Of a DNA stretch of 64,000 bases, positions 32,553-42,484 are shown piece after piece. Origin of the DNA: Sneathiella limimaris (GTDB taxonomy: Bacteria > Pseudomonadota > Alphaproteobacteria > Sneathiellales > Sneathiellaceae); contig NZ_JABBYJ010000001.1 of NCBI RefSeq assembly GCF_012932565.1, positions 1,798,001 to 1,862,000 of the forward strand, read 5' to 3'. The stretch's first letter is position 1, and each line of letters starts with the position of its first letter. The position numbers were made by a program, and so were the translations under genes. The notes beneath the pieces are model-generated. The model was given only the letters and a program-made list of their open reading frames with translations. It was not told where the DNA came from and did not search any database.

Positions 32553-34223
32553 ATGAGTTTTATTCCTGGTGAAAAGTATAAAGCGTTTGAGCCAATTAAC
32601 TTGCCGGACCGTCAATGGCCAAGCAAAGTTATTGATAAAGCACCGATCTGGTGCAGCGTAGATTTACGAGACGGCAACCAGGCATTGGTTGAGCCGATGG
32701 GACATGAAAGAAAGCTAAGGATGTTCCGTCATTTGGTTCATCTGGGTTTCAAGGAAATTGAAGTTGGCTTTCCATCCGCGTCTCAGACCGACTTTGATTT
32801 TGTGCGTTACCTGATCGATAACAATGAAATTCCAGATGGTGTCAAAATTCAGGTTTTGACCCAGTCTCGGGAGGAATTAATCACCCGCACGTTTGAATCC
32901 ATCAAAGGCGCAAAAGAAGCAATCGTCCATCTTTATAACTCCACCTCAACTTTGCAGCGGCGCGTTGTGTTCGATATGGACCGCGAGGGCATCAAGAAAA
33001 TTGCGATTGAAGGCGCTAAACTCGTCCGCAAACTGGCCGACGAAATGCCTGAAACCAAAGTCCAGATGGAATATTCTCCCGAAAGCTTCACACAGACAGA
33101 ACTAGATTATGCCTGTGAGGTTTGTTCTGCTGTGAAGGAAATCTGGAAGCCAACCGTCGACAACAAGATTATCTTCAATCTGCCAGCAACGGTCGAGGTG
33201 GCAACACCAAACATTTATGCCGACCAAATCGAATGGATGCATCGGAACTTGCCAGATCGAGAGAAGATCATCCTGTCCTTGCATCCGCATAATGACCGCG
33301 GCACGGGAGTTGCTGCCGCTGAGTTTGGAATTATGGCGGGCGCTGACCGGGTTGAAGGCACATTGTTTGGTAATGGTGAGCGTACAGGTAATGTGGATGT
33401 GATTAACATTGCCATGAATATGTACACACAAGGCGTCAATCCAGAGCTGGACTTCAGCGATATCAACGAAAGTGTTCGAACCGTTGAGTATTGTAACCAG
33501 CTGCCAGTTCATCCGCGTCACCCTTATGGCGGCGAGCTGGTGTTTACAGCATTTTCCGGCTCTCACCAGGATGCGATCAAGAAAGGCTTCGCAGCCTTGA
33601 AACAGTCCAATAGCGAACTTTGGGAAATTCCGTATTTGCCAATTGATCCTCAGGATCTGGGGCGTAACTATGACGCGGTTATTCGGGTCAATAGTCAGTC
33701 TGGTAAAGGTGGTGTTGCTTATCTGTTGCAGGAAGATTATGGCATCGAACTTCCCCGTATGCTGCAGGTTGAATTCAGCAAGACCATTCAAGGCATTACT
33801 GATGAGACAGGTAAGGAGCTGTCTTCTGCGTTTATCTATGAAACCTTTGAAAAGGAATACCTTGAAACGGGTGGACCCATTGAGTTCCTGAATCACCAGA
33901 CTACTGTAGATACAGATTCTGCTGACCGTCGGATGCTGTCAGCGACCATTAGGTATAATGGCGCTGAAAAGACGATTGAAGGAAAAGGAACAGGTCCAAT
34001 TGATGCCTATATGAACGCTCTGAAGAGCAATTTGGATGTTGACCTTACTGTAAACGACTATCGGGAGCACACTACCGGATTTGGTGCAGATGCTGTTGCC
34101 GTTGCCTATGTTGAAATGCGGGATGCGGACGGTAACCCCGTATTCGGTGTTGGGCGTCATGCCAACATTGTGACGGCTTCCTTGAAAGCCATCACAAGCG
34201 CGGTCAATCGTGCCAGCAAATAG
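32553..34223 (+). CDS. leuA: 2-isopropylmalate synthase
   Basis: Condenses acetyl-CoA with 2-oxoisovalerate, the committed step of leucine synthesis; 556 residues from ATG 32553 (MSFIPGEKYKAFEPINLPDRQWPSK). It is the longer type-2 LeuA. The TIM-barrel active site has CSVDLRDGNQALVEPM with the metal-binding Asp, and LHPHNDRGTG with the metal histidines. The C-terminal regulatory domain (about residues 420-556) is complete, so leucine feedback inhibition is likely. GAGGAAACGG precedes the start. It stands alone between a leader with a leucine peptide and its own terminator; leuB, leuC and leuD are not nearby. Confidence 0.96.
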   Translation: MSFIPGEKYKAFEPINLPDRQWPSKVIDKAPIWCSVDLRDGNQALVEPMGHERKLRMFRHLVHLGFKEIEVGFPSASQTDFDFVRYLIDNNEIPDGVKIQVLTQSREELITRTFESIKGAKEAIVHLYNSTSTLQRRVVFDMDREGIKKIAIEGAKLVRKLADEMPETKVQMEYSPESFTQTELDYACEVCSAVKEIWKPTVDNKIIFNLPATVEVATPNIYADQIEWMHRNLPDREKIILSLHPHNDRGTGVAAAEFGIMAGADRVEGTLFGNGERTGNVDVINIAMNMYTQGVNPELDFSDINESVRTVEYCNQLPVHPRHPYGGELVFTAFSGSHQDAIKKGFAALKQSNSELWEIPYLPIDPQDLGRNYDAVIRVNSQSGKGGVAYLLQEDYGIELPRMLQVEFSKTIQGITDETGKELSSAFIYETFEKEYLETGGPIEFLNHQTTVDTDSADRRMLSATIRYNGAEKTIEGKGTGPIDAYMNALKSNLDVDLTVNDYREHTTGFGADAVAVAYVEMRDADGNPVFGVGRHANIVTASLKAITSAVNRASK

Positions 34224-34244
34224 AACTCTAGAGCATTGAAATTG

Positions 34245-34274
34245 AAAAGCCCGGTTTTACGCCGGGCTTTTTCT
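34245..34274. terminator. Terminator of leuA, overlapping the end of the convergent gene
   Basis: AAAAGCCCGG (34245-34254) pairs with CCGGGCTTTT (34262-34271) around TTTTACG, with a T-rich tail TTTTTCTTTTT. The loop contains the stop codon of the minus-strand permease gene, and one arm of the stem encodes its last residues (KSPA), so a single sequence serves as coding and terminator DNA. Confidence 0.9.
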
Positions 34275-35189
34275 TTTTAAAAATTTGAAAACCCGACCAT
34301 CAATAACCAACAACCCTGATGCAATAGCGCATAGCCCAATAAGCATGGTGGATGTGATTGTTTCATCTAGAAACAGAAAACCAAGAAGCATTGCAGTAAC
34401 TGGTATAAGCAGCGTGACTAGGGACGCATTGGTCGAACCAGCAGTTTGGATCAGCCTGAAATAAAGAATGTATGCGAGTGCTGTACTAAAGACAGCGATG
34501 CAGATGATCGCAGAGATTGCTTCCCATCCTGATGATACTAAGTAGGTCCAAGGCCTATCCACGATCAGAATAATTGGAAAAAGCCAAAGGCTGGAGGCAG
34601 TCACTTGACCCGCTGCTGTTGCGAGTGGGGAAATACCCATGCGTCCAAACCGCCGCCCAAATACGACGGCTATCCCGTATGAGAAACTAGAGCCGAGTAT
34701 GGCAAGTTGACCCAGGACTTCATTTCCGGAGAAACCGATTTCACCGATCTTTGGACCTAGTAAAATGGCGACACCAATGATCCCAAGGCCAATGCCAACA
34801 ATACGTTTCAGATTTAATCTCTCCGACGCTTCTGTCGTAGCAAAATGGGCGACAAGGGCAGCAAATAACGGTGTGGTTGCATTTAACACAGAGGTCAGGC
34901 TGCTGGTGATTTCGGTTTGACCTGCTACGATAAGGGAGAAGGGGATAACATTATTAATTAGACCCATCGCCAGGAATGAAAGGACAAGCGGCCAACTCCA
35001 GGGGATTGAAACTTTTTTCCAGTAAAGGATTAGAATTAGTAAAATCGCCGCTATAAACACTCGGCCAAAAACGACAGTGAAAATGGGAAAGCCGGTCAAG
35101 GCAATCTCATTAAAAAAGAACGACCCGCCCCAGAGAAAAGAGAGAAAGGCCAGAAGAAGCCAATTGAATAAAGTCATAACGGATTTCAA
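34257..35189 (-). CDS. EamA/DMT-family transporter
   Basis: Inner-membrane carrier of the drug/metabolite transporter superfamily; 310 residues with ten hydrophobic segments in two similar EamA halves. The first half opens WLLLAFLSFLWGGSFFFNEIAL, with NVIPFSLIVAGQTEITSSLTSVLNATTPLFAALVAHF characteristic of the fourth segments; the second half ends LFLDETITSTMLIGLCAIASGLLVI. The substrate cannot be inferred. The gene converges on leuA and shares its terminator. The GST gene lies 74 bases upstream on the same strand. Confidence 0.85.
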   Translation of the reverse strand: MKSVMTLFNWLLLAFLSFLWGGSFFFNEIALTGFPIFTVVFGRVFIAAILLILILYWKKVSIPWSWPLVLSFLAMGLINNVIPFSLIVAGQTEITSSLTSVLNATTPLFAALVAHFATTEASERLNLKRIVGIGLGIIGVAILLGPKIGEIGFSGNEVLGQLAILGSSFSYGIAVVFGRRFGRMGISPLATAAGQVTASSLWLFPIILIVDRPWTYLVSSGWEAISAIICIAVFSTALAYILYFRLIQTAGSTNASLVTLLIPVTAMLLGFLFLDETITSTMLIGLCAIASGLLVIDGRVFKFLKRKSPA

Positions 35190-35263
35190 TCCAATTTCAG
35201 GTGATTTATAGATTTGAGAAGCTAGGGGAACTTTGGGTAAAAAGCTTCCCGTTTTCCGTTTTC

Positions 35264-35875
35264 TTATTCAGGTGACTTCGTAATCGGGATATGAGCAGGT
35301 TGTGAGCGCACCCGGGCGAGCCAGGCTCTCACCTCCGGATAGTTTGCCAAATCAAATCCACCTTCTTCAGCGACGTGGGTATAGGCGTAAAGGGCAATAT
35401 CAGCGATAGTATAGGCGCCGCCAACCAAATAGGGGCTTTTAGATAATTGCTGTTCCATCACGTCTAGGGCAGCATACCCACCTTTCTGCTTTTCAGGCAT
35501 AAGGGCTTTCTGCTCGGCAGTCATGGTTCCATGAGTGAGCCAAAAGCGGGCAACAGCAATATTGGGCTCATGACTATACTGCTCAAAAAACATCCATTGG
35601 AGAGCGCGGGCTTTTTCCAACCGGTCAGTCGGCAGAAATTTTGTTCCTTCAGCTAGATAGTTCAGGATTGCGTTGGATTCCGCCAATGTATCGCCATTCG
35701 GCAACTGGAGGAGCGGAATACGCCCATTCGGATTGAGTTTGAGGAAGTCATCCGTTCGGGTTTCCCCCTCAAGGATATCTTTTTCCACATAGGTAAAGGG
35801 AATGCCAAGTTGTGTCAGAAGAAGCCGGACTTTGTAGCCATTGCCTGAGGGTAAGAAATCATAGAGTGTATACAT
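35264..35875 (-). CDS. Glutathione S-transferase family protein
   Basis: Cytosolic GST fold, 203 residues. The thioredoxin-like N-terminal domain is MYTLYDFLPSGNGYKVRLLLTQLGIPFTY with the glutathione-binding PLLQLPNGDTLAESNAIL, which contains the cis-proline and the Glu-Ser pair. The all-helical C-terminal domain begins after FLPTDRLEKARALQWMFFEQYSHEPNIAVARFW. Probably involved in detoxification or stress; no substrate can be assigned. It is on the same strand as the DMT permease and diverges from the HAD phosphatase across a 173-base gap in which I found no convincing promoter. Confidence 0.88.
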   Translation of the reverse strand: MYTLYDFLPSGNGYKVRLLLTQLGIPFTYVEKDILEGETRTDDFLKLNPNGRIPLLQLPNGDTLAESNAILNYLAEGTKFLPTDRLEKARALQWMFFEQYSHEPNIAVARFWLTHGTMTAEQKALMPEKQKGGYAALDVMEQQLSKSPYLVGGAYTIADIALYAYTHVAEEGGFDLANYPEVRAWLARVRSQPAHIPITKSPE

Positions 35876-36048
35876 GCAGATAAAGCCTTTTATCAGTCGT
35901 TCTCGATTTCCTGTCCAGGAAGAAGACTACCCGTATCTATTCAACATGAAAAGTGAGAAATTAATCTCACAGTTGCCAAGGTTGCGGGCTTACATCTTTG
36001 ACCGAATTTGGTAAAAGAATTGGCTCAATAGTCTAAGTAGGTAGATAT

Positions 36049-36717
36049 ATGCATTCCTCTCCATTGAAGCTTGTTGTTTTTGATTGCGATGGAACACTGG
36101 TGGACAGTCAGTACAATATTACGCGTTGTATGGAGTTGGCTTTTAACGCTTGCGGTTTGACCCCACCTGATCATCAGGATGTGAGAGGCGTTATAGGCCT
36201 TAATTTGGATCGAGCTATCCATCAATTGATGGAAGAGAAAAATGATCCCGAACTGTTGGACAGACTTGTAGGAAACTACAAGGCAGCTTTTCATGACAAT
36301 CGTCTTCAAGATGATCACGAAGAACCCCTCTTTGAGGGAACTCTTGATGTTCTGGAGGCTCTTGAAAAGGCAGGAGTGCTAATGGCTGTTGCAACGGGTA
36401 AGTCGTTACGCGGACTGAATGCTGTTATCGAAATGCATGGGCTGCAGCGTTATTTTACATCTTTGCAAACGCCAGATACCAATCCAGGGAAACCGCATCC
36501 ACAAATGCTGGAGCAGGCGATGGCGAAAGTGGGAGCTGAAGCCGCAGATACATATATGATTGGCGATACGAGTTTTGATATGATGCTGGCACGAAACGCA
36601 GGCTGTCACCCAGTGGGCGTCAATTGGGGATATCATGAGGAAGACATTTTGAAAGCCGCAGGCGCCAGCCACATTTTGTCCACGTATCCAGAGTTGCTCC
36701 CTTTGGTTATCAAGTAG
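36049..36717 (+). CDS. HAD-superfamily phosphatase, phosphoglycolate phosphatase-like
   Basis: HAD subfamily IA hydrolase, 222 residues. Motif I is VVFDCDGTLVDS with the nucleophile Asp at about 12, motif II the Thr in VATGKSLRG, motif III the Lys in NPGKPHPQML and motif IV IGDTSFDM. The cap domain lies between residues about 20 and 85. Members next to ATP12 are usually annotated as Gph-like, but the substrate is not certain. The atp12 gene follows 109 bases downstream, a pairing common in alphaproteobacteria. Confidence 0.85.
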   Translation: MHSSPLKLVVFDCDGTLVDSQYNITRCMELAFNACGLTPPDHQDVRGVIGLNLDRAIHQLMEEKNDPELLDRLVGNYKAAFHDNRLQDDHEEPLFEGTLDVLEALEKAGVLMAVATGKSLRGLNAVIEMHGLQRYFTSLQTPDTNPGKPHPQMLEQAMAKVGAEAADTYMIGDTSFDMMLARNAGCHPVGVNWGYHEEDILKAAGASHILSTYPELLPLVIK

Positions 36718-36826
36718 CCGGTTGCTTTCAGTCTCTTAGTTTTGCTTGCTTTTTTGATTTTAGGGCTTATAAACCAAACGACTGTTTGCTTTAGTTGAAT
36801 GTATATAACCAAGCAGAAAAATAAAT

Positions 36827-37522
36827 ATGAAGCGATTTTATAAAAGGGTGGAAACAGGACCTGTCGATGACGGGTTTACAGTTTTTCTGGATGGTCGTCC
36901 GATTAAGACGCCAGCCAAGGAAAAATTGATCCTGCCCAATTCAGATCTAGCAGATGAAATTGCTTCGGAATGGGATGCGCAAGCGGAAAAGGTTGATCCA
37001 TTTTCGATGCCTTCCATGCGCTATGCGGCAACAGCAATTGACCGGGTAACTCCGCAGAGGGACAAGGTGATTTCAGAAATCTCCGGTTTTGGGGAGACGG
37101 ATCTCTTGTGCTATCGGGCAACCTACCCGGAACAGCTAGTTGATCGTCAGAGTAAAGCCTGGGATCCTTGGCTTGAATGGTTGGCAAACACGCACGGGGT
37201 TCGCTTGAACGTTACCTCAGGTGTTGGTTATGTTCAGCAGTATCCTTCAGCCCTTAAGAAAATGTCGGATATTGTGGCGTCTCAGACTGATTTACATTTA
37301 GCAGCTTTGCATGATGTGGTAAGCCTGACAGGCTCGCTTGTCCTGACTTTGGCTGCGCTGGATCAAAAGCTGGATGCTGACCAGGCGTTTGACATAAGTG
37401 AACTGGATGAAACCCATGTTATTGAACAATGGGGTGAGGATGCTGAACAGACCAAGCGAAGAAAGAACAATAAGTTGAGCTTGACTGCAGCAATACGATT
37501 TTTGGAGCTATGTGACCGGTGA
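36827..37522 (+). CDS. ATP12 family F1-ATPase assembly chaperone
   Basis: Homologue of mitochondrial Atp12, which protects the F1 alpha subunit during assembly; 231 residues. Marks are YKRVETGPVDDGFTVFLDGRPIKTPAKEKLILPN at the N-terminus, ASEWDAQAEKVDPFSMPSMRYAATAIDRV, and the conserved LLCYRATYPEQLVDRQSKAWDPWLEW segment. The family is characteristic of alphaproteobacteria and mitochondria, which supports the taxonomic placement. The pccB gene follows 39 bases later and may be in the same transcript. Confidence 0.93.
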   Translation: MKRFYKRVETGPVDDGFTVFLDGRPIKTPAKEKLILPNSDLADEIASEWDAQAEKVDPFSMPSMRYAATAIDRVTPQRDKVISEISGFGETDLLCYRATYPEQLVDRQSKAWDPWLEWLANTHGVRLNVTSGVGYVQQYPSALKKMSDIVASQTDLHLAALHDVVSLTGSLVLTLAALDQKLDADQAFDISELDETHVIEQWGEDAEQTKRRKNNKLSLTAAIRFLELCDR

Positions 37523-37561
37523 GGGTCGCCCAACGGGATTGGGAAACTTCGGGGAGAAGAC

Positions 37562-39094
37562 ATGCAAGATATTATCCAACAACTGGAAGAGAAACGGGCG
37601 AAAGCTCGATTGGGTGGGGGGCAGCGCCGGATAGACGCGCAGCATTCCAAAGGAAAGCTGACAGCTCGTGAGCGGATTGAATTTCTGCTGGACGATGGCT
37701 CCTTCGAAGAATGGGACATGTTTGTCGAGCATCGCTGTACTGAGTTTGGTATGGAAAATGAAGTGGTGACCGGTGAAGGTGTTATCACTGGACATGGAAC
37801 CATCAACGGCAAGCTCGTTTTCGTTTTCTCTCAGGACTTCACAGTATTTGGCGGTTCACTCTCTGAATATCACGCGAAAAAAATCTGTAAAGTCATGGAT
37901 AAAGCCGTGCAAGTTGGCGCACCAATCATTGGCCTTAATGATTCTGGCGGCGCGCGAATTCAGGAAGGTATTGATAGTCTTGCTGGATACGCAGAAGTCT
38001 TTCAGCGGAACGTAATGGCCTCTGGTGTTATCCCTCAGATCTCAGTGATCATGGGACCTTGCGCTGGTGGTGCTGTGTATTCCCCGGCAATGACAGATTT
38101 TATCTTTATGGTGCGGGATAGCTCCTACATGTTTGTAACCGGTCCTGACGTTGTGAAAACAGTAACTAATGAGACTGTCACAGCGGAAGAGCTTGGTGGT
38201 GCAGGTACGCATACCAGCAAATCCTCAGTTGCGGATAACGCATATGACAATGATGTTGAGGCACTGACCGAGGTTCGCCGCCTTGTGGACATGCTGCCAG
38301 CATCCAATCGGGAGCAATCTCCAGTTCGGGAAAGCTTTGATAATGCTGACCGTAAAGAAATGTCACTGGACACACTGGTTCCGCCAAATGCCAACAAGCC
38401 GTATGACATGATGGAGCTGATCGAGAAATTGGCTGACGAAGGTGATTTCTTCGAGATCCAACCTAATTTTGCAAAAAACATTCTGACTGGATTTGCCCGG
38501 ATTGAAGGACAAACAGTAGGTATCGTTGCAAATCAGCCAATGGTGCTGGCTGGCTGTCTGGATATCGATAGTTCCCGAAAGGCAGCACGTTTCGTTCGGT
38601 TCTGCGACTGCTTTAACATTCCGATCGTGACTTTAGTGGATGTACCAGGCTTCCTGCCAGGTACCGCTCAGGAATATGGCGGGATCATCAAGCATGGCGC
38701 AAAGCTGCTATATGCATATGCCGAAGCAACGGTTCCAAAAGTGACTGTGATTACCCGTAAAGCTTACGGTGGGGCCTACGACGTTATGGCGTCCAAGCAT
38801 CTTCGGGGTGACGTGAACTATGCATGGCCATCTGCTGAAATCGCCGTGATGGGTGCAAAAGGGGCTGTTGAGATCATTTTTCGCTCAGAGATTGGGGATG
38901 ATGAAAAAATCAAACAGCGCACCGATAATTATCAGGAACGGTTTGCGAACCCATTTATCGCCGGGCATCGTGGCTTTATTGATGATGTGATTATGCCAAA
39001 TAATACACGTCACCGTGTGGCAGGTTCCTTGCGTATGCTGAAAAACAAAAAACTGGAAAATCCGTGGAAGAAACACGGCAATATTCCGCTTTAA
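37562..39094 (+). CDS. pccB: Propionyl-CoA carboxylase beta subunit
   Basis: Carboxyltransferase subunit making methylmalonyl-CoA from propionyl-CoA; 510 residues, the family length. The two crotonase-like halves include [24 protein letters not shown] and [19 protein letters not shown] in the first, and [53 protein letters not shown] in the second. GGGGAG before the ATG is the ribosome-binding site. It pairs with pccA 19 bases downstream. The pathway handles propionyl-CoA from Ile, Val, Met and odd-chain fatty acids; methylmalonyl-CoA mutase is not in the window. Confidence 0.96.
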   Translation: MQDIIQQLEEKRAKARLGGGQRRIDAQHSKGKLTARERIEFLLDDGSFEEWDMFVEHRCTEFGMENEVVTGEGVITGHGTINGKLVFVFSQDFTVFGGSLSEYHAKKICKVMDKAVQVGAPIIGLNDSGGARIQEGIDSLAGYAEVFQRNVMASGVIPQISVIMGPCAGGAVYSPAMTDFIFMVRDSSYMFVTGPDVVKTVTNETVTAEELGGAGTHTSKSSVADNAYDNDVEALTEVRRLVDMLPASNREQSPVRESFDNADRKEMSLDTLVPPNANKPYDMMELIEKLADEGDFFEIQPNFAKNILTGFARIEGQTVGIVANQPMVLAGCLDIDSSRKAARFVRFCDCFNIPIVTLVDVPGFLPGTAQEYGGIIKHGAKLLYAYAEATVPKVTVITRKAYGGAYDVMASKHLRGDVNYAWPSAEIAVMGAKGAVEIIFRSEIGDDEKIKQRTDNYQERFANPFIAGHRGFIDDVIMPNNTRHRVAGSLRMLKNKKLENPWKKHGNIPL

Positions 39095-39113
39095 GGTGAG
39101 GGGAGAGAAAAGA

Positions 39114-41081
39114 ATGTTTAAGAAAATCCTGATCGCCAATCGTGGTGAAATTGCTTGTCGTGTCATTCGCTCCGCGCAGAAGATGGGCATTAAAACCGTA
39201 GCGGTTTATTCAGAAGCTGATGATGGCGCCATGCACATGCAGATGGCAGATGAGGCCGTTTTTATCGGTGCGCCAGCAGCAGCTGAAAGCTATCTTGTTA
39301 TTGATAAGATCATTGATGCTTGTAAGCAAACTGGTGCTGAAGCCGTTCATCCAGGCTATGGATTCTTGTCTGAAAATCAGGCGTTTGCTGATGCTTTGGC
39401 CAAAGCAGATATCGCGTTTATTGGCCCCGGCAAAAAAGCGATTGCCTCTATGGGTGACAAGATTGAGTCCAAAAAACTCGCCCATGCAGCCGGTGTCAAC
39501 ACTGTGCCTGGTCATATGGATCTCATCGACGATGCCGATCACGCTGTCAAAATTTCCTCAGAAATTGGTTATCCTGTCATGATTAAGGCCTCCGCTGGTG
39601 GTGGTGGTAAGGGTATGAGGGTTGCCTTTAATGATGAAGAAGCCCGTGAAGGTTTCCAGTCAGCCAAGAATGAGGCGATTTCCAGTTTTGGTGATGACCG
39701 GATCTTTATCGAAAAGTTCGTTTTGGATCCGCGCCATATCGAAATTCAGGTTCTGGCCGATAAACATGGAAACTGCATTTATCTGGGTGAGCGGGAATGT
39801 TCCATTCAACGTCGCCATCAGAAAGTGATTGAAGAGGCGCCAAGTCCGTTTCTCGATGAAGAATTGCGCAAAGCCATGGGTGAACAGGCTGTCGCATTGG
39901 CTAAGGAGGTGGACTACCACTCCGCCGGTACCGTTGAGTTTATCGTTGGCAGTGACCGCAATTTCTATTTCCTTGAAATGAACACGCGTTTGCAGGTGGA
40001 GCATCCAGTTACCGAACTGGTAACCGGTGTTGACCTTGTCGAGCAAATGATCCGGGTAGCGAATGGGGAAGAGCTGACCCTGAAGCAAGAAGATGTGAAG
40101 CTGACAGGTTGGGCTATTGAAAGCCGCCTTTATGCTGAAGATCCTTACCGCGGTTTCTTGCCATCAATTGGACGGTTAAGCCGGTACAATGCGCCTGAAG
40201 GGGATGCTGTCCGGGTGGATACGGGTGTGACAGAAGGTTCTGAAATCACCATGTTCTATGATCCAATGATTGCCAAGCTCTGCACATACGGTGAGGATCG
40301 TCAGACCGCCATTGACGCGATGATTAAAGCCCTGAATGCCTATGAGGTTAAAGGTATTGCACACAACATCAATTTCTTGAATGCGGTTTGCAATCATCCT
40401 CGTTTCCAGGAAGGTCGTCTCACTACAGGTTTCATCGCTGAGGAATATCCGGAAGGGTTTCACGGTGTTGATTTGAGTAGTGACGATTACGAAACAGCCA
40501 TCGCGATTGCGGTATTGGTGGAATTAAGAAGCCAGGCCCGTAACTTCGAGAATGTCGCTAGCTCGCTTGGAGCCGACTGGGTTGTAAGCGAAGGTCTTGA
40601 AAGACATACTGAGGTTCAAGTCCAAGATCAGGCAAACGGTTTGGAAGTCAAATTTGGCTCGAAGCTTCTTGCTGTCCGCTCTGATTGGGCACCGGGCATG
40701 CGCCGGGTGACGGCTGATGTAAATGGGGAAGAGGTTGTTGCCTTGATCCAACGCAGCAAGGGAGCCGTTGAAGTCACTTACAAAGGCTCTGTAATTAGTT
40801 TGGCTGTTCGTAAACCTCGGATGGCAGAGCTTGCTCAACTGATGCCAGTTAAAGAAGCGCCTGACCTATCCAAATTCCTGCTATGTCCGATGCCAGGGAT
40901 GATTGTCTCGGTCAATGTTGAAGAAGGGGATGAGGTCAAAGCGGGTCATCCACTTGCCGTCGTCGAAGCGATGAAAATGGAAAATATTCTTCGTGCTGAA
41001 CAGGACGGCGTTGTTTCAGCTGTTAAGGCAAAAGCAGGTGATACGCTTGCCGTTGACGAAGTGATCCTAGAGTTCGAATAG
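39114..41081 (+). CDS. pccA: Propionyl-CoA carboxylase alpha subunit (biotin carboxylase and BCCP)
   Basis: Biotin-containing subunit; 655 residues from ATG 39114 (MFKKILIANRGEIACRVIRSAQ), preceded by GGGGAGAG. Residues 1-450 are the biotin carboxylase with the ATP-grasp loop KASAGGGGKGMRV and EMNTRLQVEHPVTEL. A linker (BT) domain follows, and the C-terminal biotinyl domain carries EAMKMEN with the biotinylated Lys at 621. Works as an alpha6-beta6 complex with PccB. The acylphosphatase gene starts ten bases after the stop. Confidence 0.96.
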   Translation: MFKKILIANRGEIACRVIRSAQKMGIKTVAVYSEADDGAMHMQMADEAVFIGAPAAAESYLVIDKIIDACKQTGAEAVHPGYGFLSENQAFADALAKADIAFIGPGKKAIASMGDKIESKKLAHAAGVNTVPGHMDLIDDADHAVKISSEIGYPVMIKASAGGGGKGMRVAFNDEEAREGFQSAKNEAISSFGDDRIFIEKFVLDPRHIEIQVLADKHGNCIYLGERECSIQRRHQKVIEEAPSPFLDEELRKAMGEQAVALAKEVDYHSAGTVEFIVGSDRNFYFLEMNTRLQVEHPVTELVTGVDLVEQMIRVANGEELTLKQEDVKLTGWAIESRLYAEDPYRGFLPSIGRLSRYNAPEGDAVRVDTGVTEGSEITMFYDPMIAKLCTYGEDRQTAIDAMIKALNAYEVKGIAHNINFLNAVCNHPRFQEGRLTTGFIAEEYPEGFHGVDLSSDDYETAIAIAVLVELRSQARNFENVASSLGADWVVSEGLERHTEVQVQDQANGLEVKFGSKLLAVRSDWAPGMRRVTADVNGEEVVALIQRSKGAVEVTYKGSVISLAVRKPRMAELAQLMPVKEAPDLSKFLLCPMPGMIVSVNVEEGDEVKAGHPLAVVEAMKMENILRAEQDGVVSAVKAKAGDTLAVDEVILEFE

Positions 41082-41090
41082 GATTATGTG

Positions 41091-41369
41091 ATGATTGCTG
41101 TTCACGCCAGAATAACCGGCCGCGTGCAAGGGGTAGGTTATCGGGCGTGGACAGTCGATACCGCTCGAAAATTGGGTGTCACGGGCTGGGTCCGCAACCG
41201 TCTTGACGGTTCTGTCGAGGCTGTTTTTCAGGGCGGTGAAGATCGTCTCCTGAAGATGCAGGAAAAATGCTGGGATGGGCCGTTGCTCGCCCGTGTGAAA
41301 GACATTCAGACTAAGTCAGTGGGCGTTGATGAGAGCCTTAGAGGATTTGAGGCAAGATCGACCCTTTAA
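41091..41369 (+). CDS. acyP: Acylphosphatase
   Basis: Hydrolyses acyl phosphates; 92 residues from ATG 41091 (GTG 41088 is an alternative). The active-site Arg and Asn are in [43 protein letters not shown], the family signature. Its last 32 bases overlap the convergent lipB gene. It probably belongs to the pccBA transcript. In this position it may be a neighbour by chance; no acyl phosphate pathway step is evident next to it. Confidence 0.93.
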   Translation: MIAVHARITGRVQGVGYRAWTVDTARKLGVTGWVRNRLDGSVEAVFQGGEDRLLKMQEKCWDGPLLARVKDIQTKSVGVDESLRGFEARSTL

Positions 41370-42003
41370 GTCCATCTTCCAGAAACACTTTTTCAAAACT
41401 GTTGCGCAACTCAATGTCAAACTCAGGCAAAGAGACGGGGATTCCCTGATCCACAAGAGATGTGACGCCAAACTCAGAAATTCCGCATGGGACAATACCA
41501 TCATAGTGGTTCAAATCAGGCTCCACATTGATGGAGATGCCATGAAAGCTAACCCAGCGCTTAACCCGAACACCGATTGCTGCGATTTTGTCCTCGCGCG
41601 ATCCATTTGAGATCCAAACGCCGACACGCCCTTCGCGGATTTCACCCTTAATCTGATACTGAGCCAGAACATCAATTATCCAGGCTTCAAGATCCTGCAC
41701 AAATGCCCGAATGTCAGATCCTCTTTTCTTTAGATCCAGCATGACATAAGCAATTCGCTGACCAGGTCCGTGGTAGGTATATTGCCCACCACGTCCAGCG
41801 TCATAAACCGGGAACTTATCCGGGCTAACCAAATCATCAGATTTGGCACTGGTTCCGGCCGTGTAAAGAGGCGGATGTTCCAGCAGCCAGATCATTTCCC
41901 GTGCAGTACCTTCCCGGATTGCGACGGCACGCTCTTCCATAAAAGCGAGGGCTTCCTCGTAGGGAACTAAGTTATCTGAAATTTTCCATTCGATCTCATG
42001 CAT
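41338..42003 (-). CDS. lipB: Lipoyl(octanoyl) transferase LipB
   Basis: Transfers octanoyl from acyl carrier protein to lipoyl domains, first step of lipoate synthesis; 221 residues. Marks: [37 protein letters not shown], the catalytic Lys in [24 protein letters not shown], and the catalytic Cys in [12 protein letters not shown] use ATG 42003 ([11 protein letters not shown]); a TTG at 42039 would add 12 residues with no better ribosome-binding site. The 3' end overlaps acyP by 32 bases on the opposite strand. lipA is not in the window. Confidence 0.95.
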   Translation of the reverse strand: MHEIEWKISDNLVPYEEALAFMEERAVAIREGTAREMIWLLEHPPLYTAGTSAKSDDLVSPDKFPVYDAGRGGQYTYHGPGQRIAYVMLDLKKRGSDIRAFVQDLEAWIIDVLAQYQIKGEIREGRVGVWISNGSREDKIAAIGVRVKRWVSFHGISINVEPDLNHYDGIVPCGISEFGVTSLVDQGIPVSLPEFDIELRNSFEKVFLEDGLKGSILPQIL

Positions 42004-42122
42004 GGATGTCTTATAGCACTTGCGTTTAAAAAGGGGCAAAGTAGATATTGTTCAAGCGTTAAGAAAAATGTAACCATAAATGCGCGATAGTTGTCTGAGG
42101 TCACAAACTTTTAGGTGCCGGT

Positions 42123-42371
42123 ATGGAAGATAAAGCAATCAAAGGCGTGGATGTTGAGATTTCGGTAGTGCTTGGTAAAGCCATTATGCCGATCCATCAG
42201 CTGCTGAAAATGGGTCGTGGTGCTGTTATTGAGCTGGATACTGGCGTTGATGACGATGCAATGGTACTCGCGAATAATAAACCCATCGCTTATGGTGAGA
42301 TTATTGTGGTTGATGACAATATTGGTGTTTCAATCACCGACAAAATTGGCCTTAATCAACAGGATATTTAA
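42123..42371 (+). CDS. Stand-alone FliN/SpoA-domain protein
   Basis: An 82-residue protein made only of the SpoA domain found at the C-terminus of the flagellar switch protein FliN (DVEISVVLGKAIMPIHQLLKMGRGAVIELD, then NNKPIAYGEIIVVDDNIGVSITD). FliN forms the lower C-ring ring with FliM and binds CheY. No other flagellar gene is nearby, so this is an orphan copy, either the main FliN displaced from the flagellar cluster or a paralogue. A type III secretion C-ring role is the alternative. The region up to the tRNA (42372-42484) has no gene. Confidence 0.85.
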   Translation: MEDKAIKGVDVEISVVLGKAIMPIHQLLKMGRGAVIELDTGVDDDAMVLANNKPIAYGEIIVVDDNIGVSITDKIGLNQQDI

Positions 42372-42442
42372 TCTCTTTTGTGTTCCAAAGGCACAATGGC
42401 GGGATAAAAAACCGCTCCTTCAAAAAATAATCAAATCTGCAC

Positions 42443-42471
42443 TTGCTATGCTGGCAAGTATTTGATATTTC
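42443..42471 (+). promoter_or_regulatory. Possible promoter of tRNA-Leu
   Basis: TTGCTA (42443-42448), 17-base spacer, TATTTC (42466-42471), 14 bases before the mature tRNA end. Only a partial match to consensus, but the position is right for a separately transcribed tRNA. Confidence 0.35.
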
Positions 42472-42484
42472 CCCTCTACCTCAA

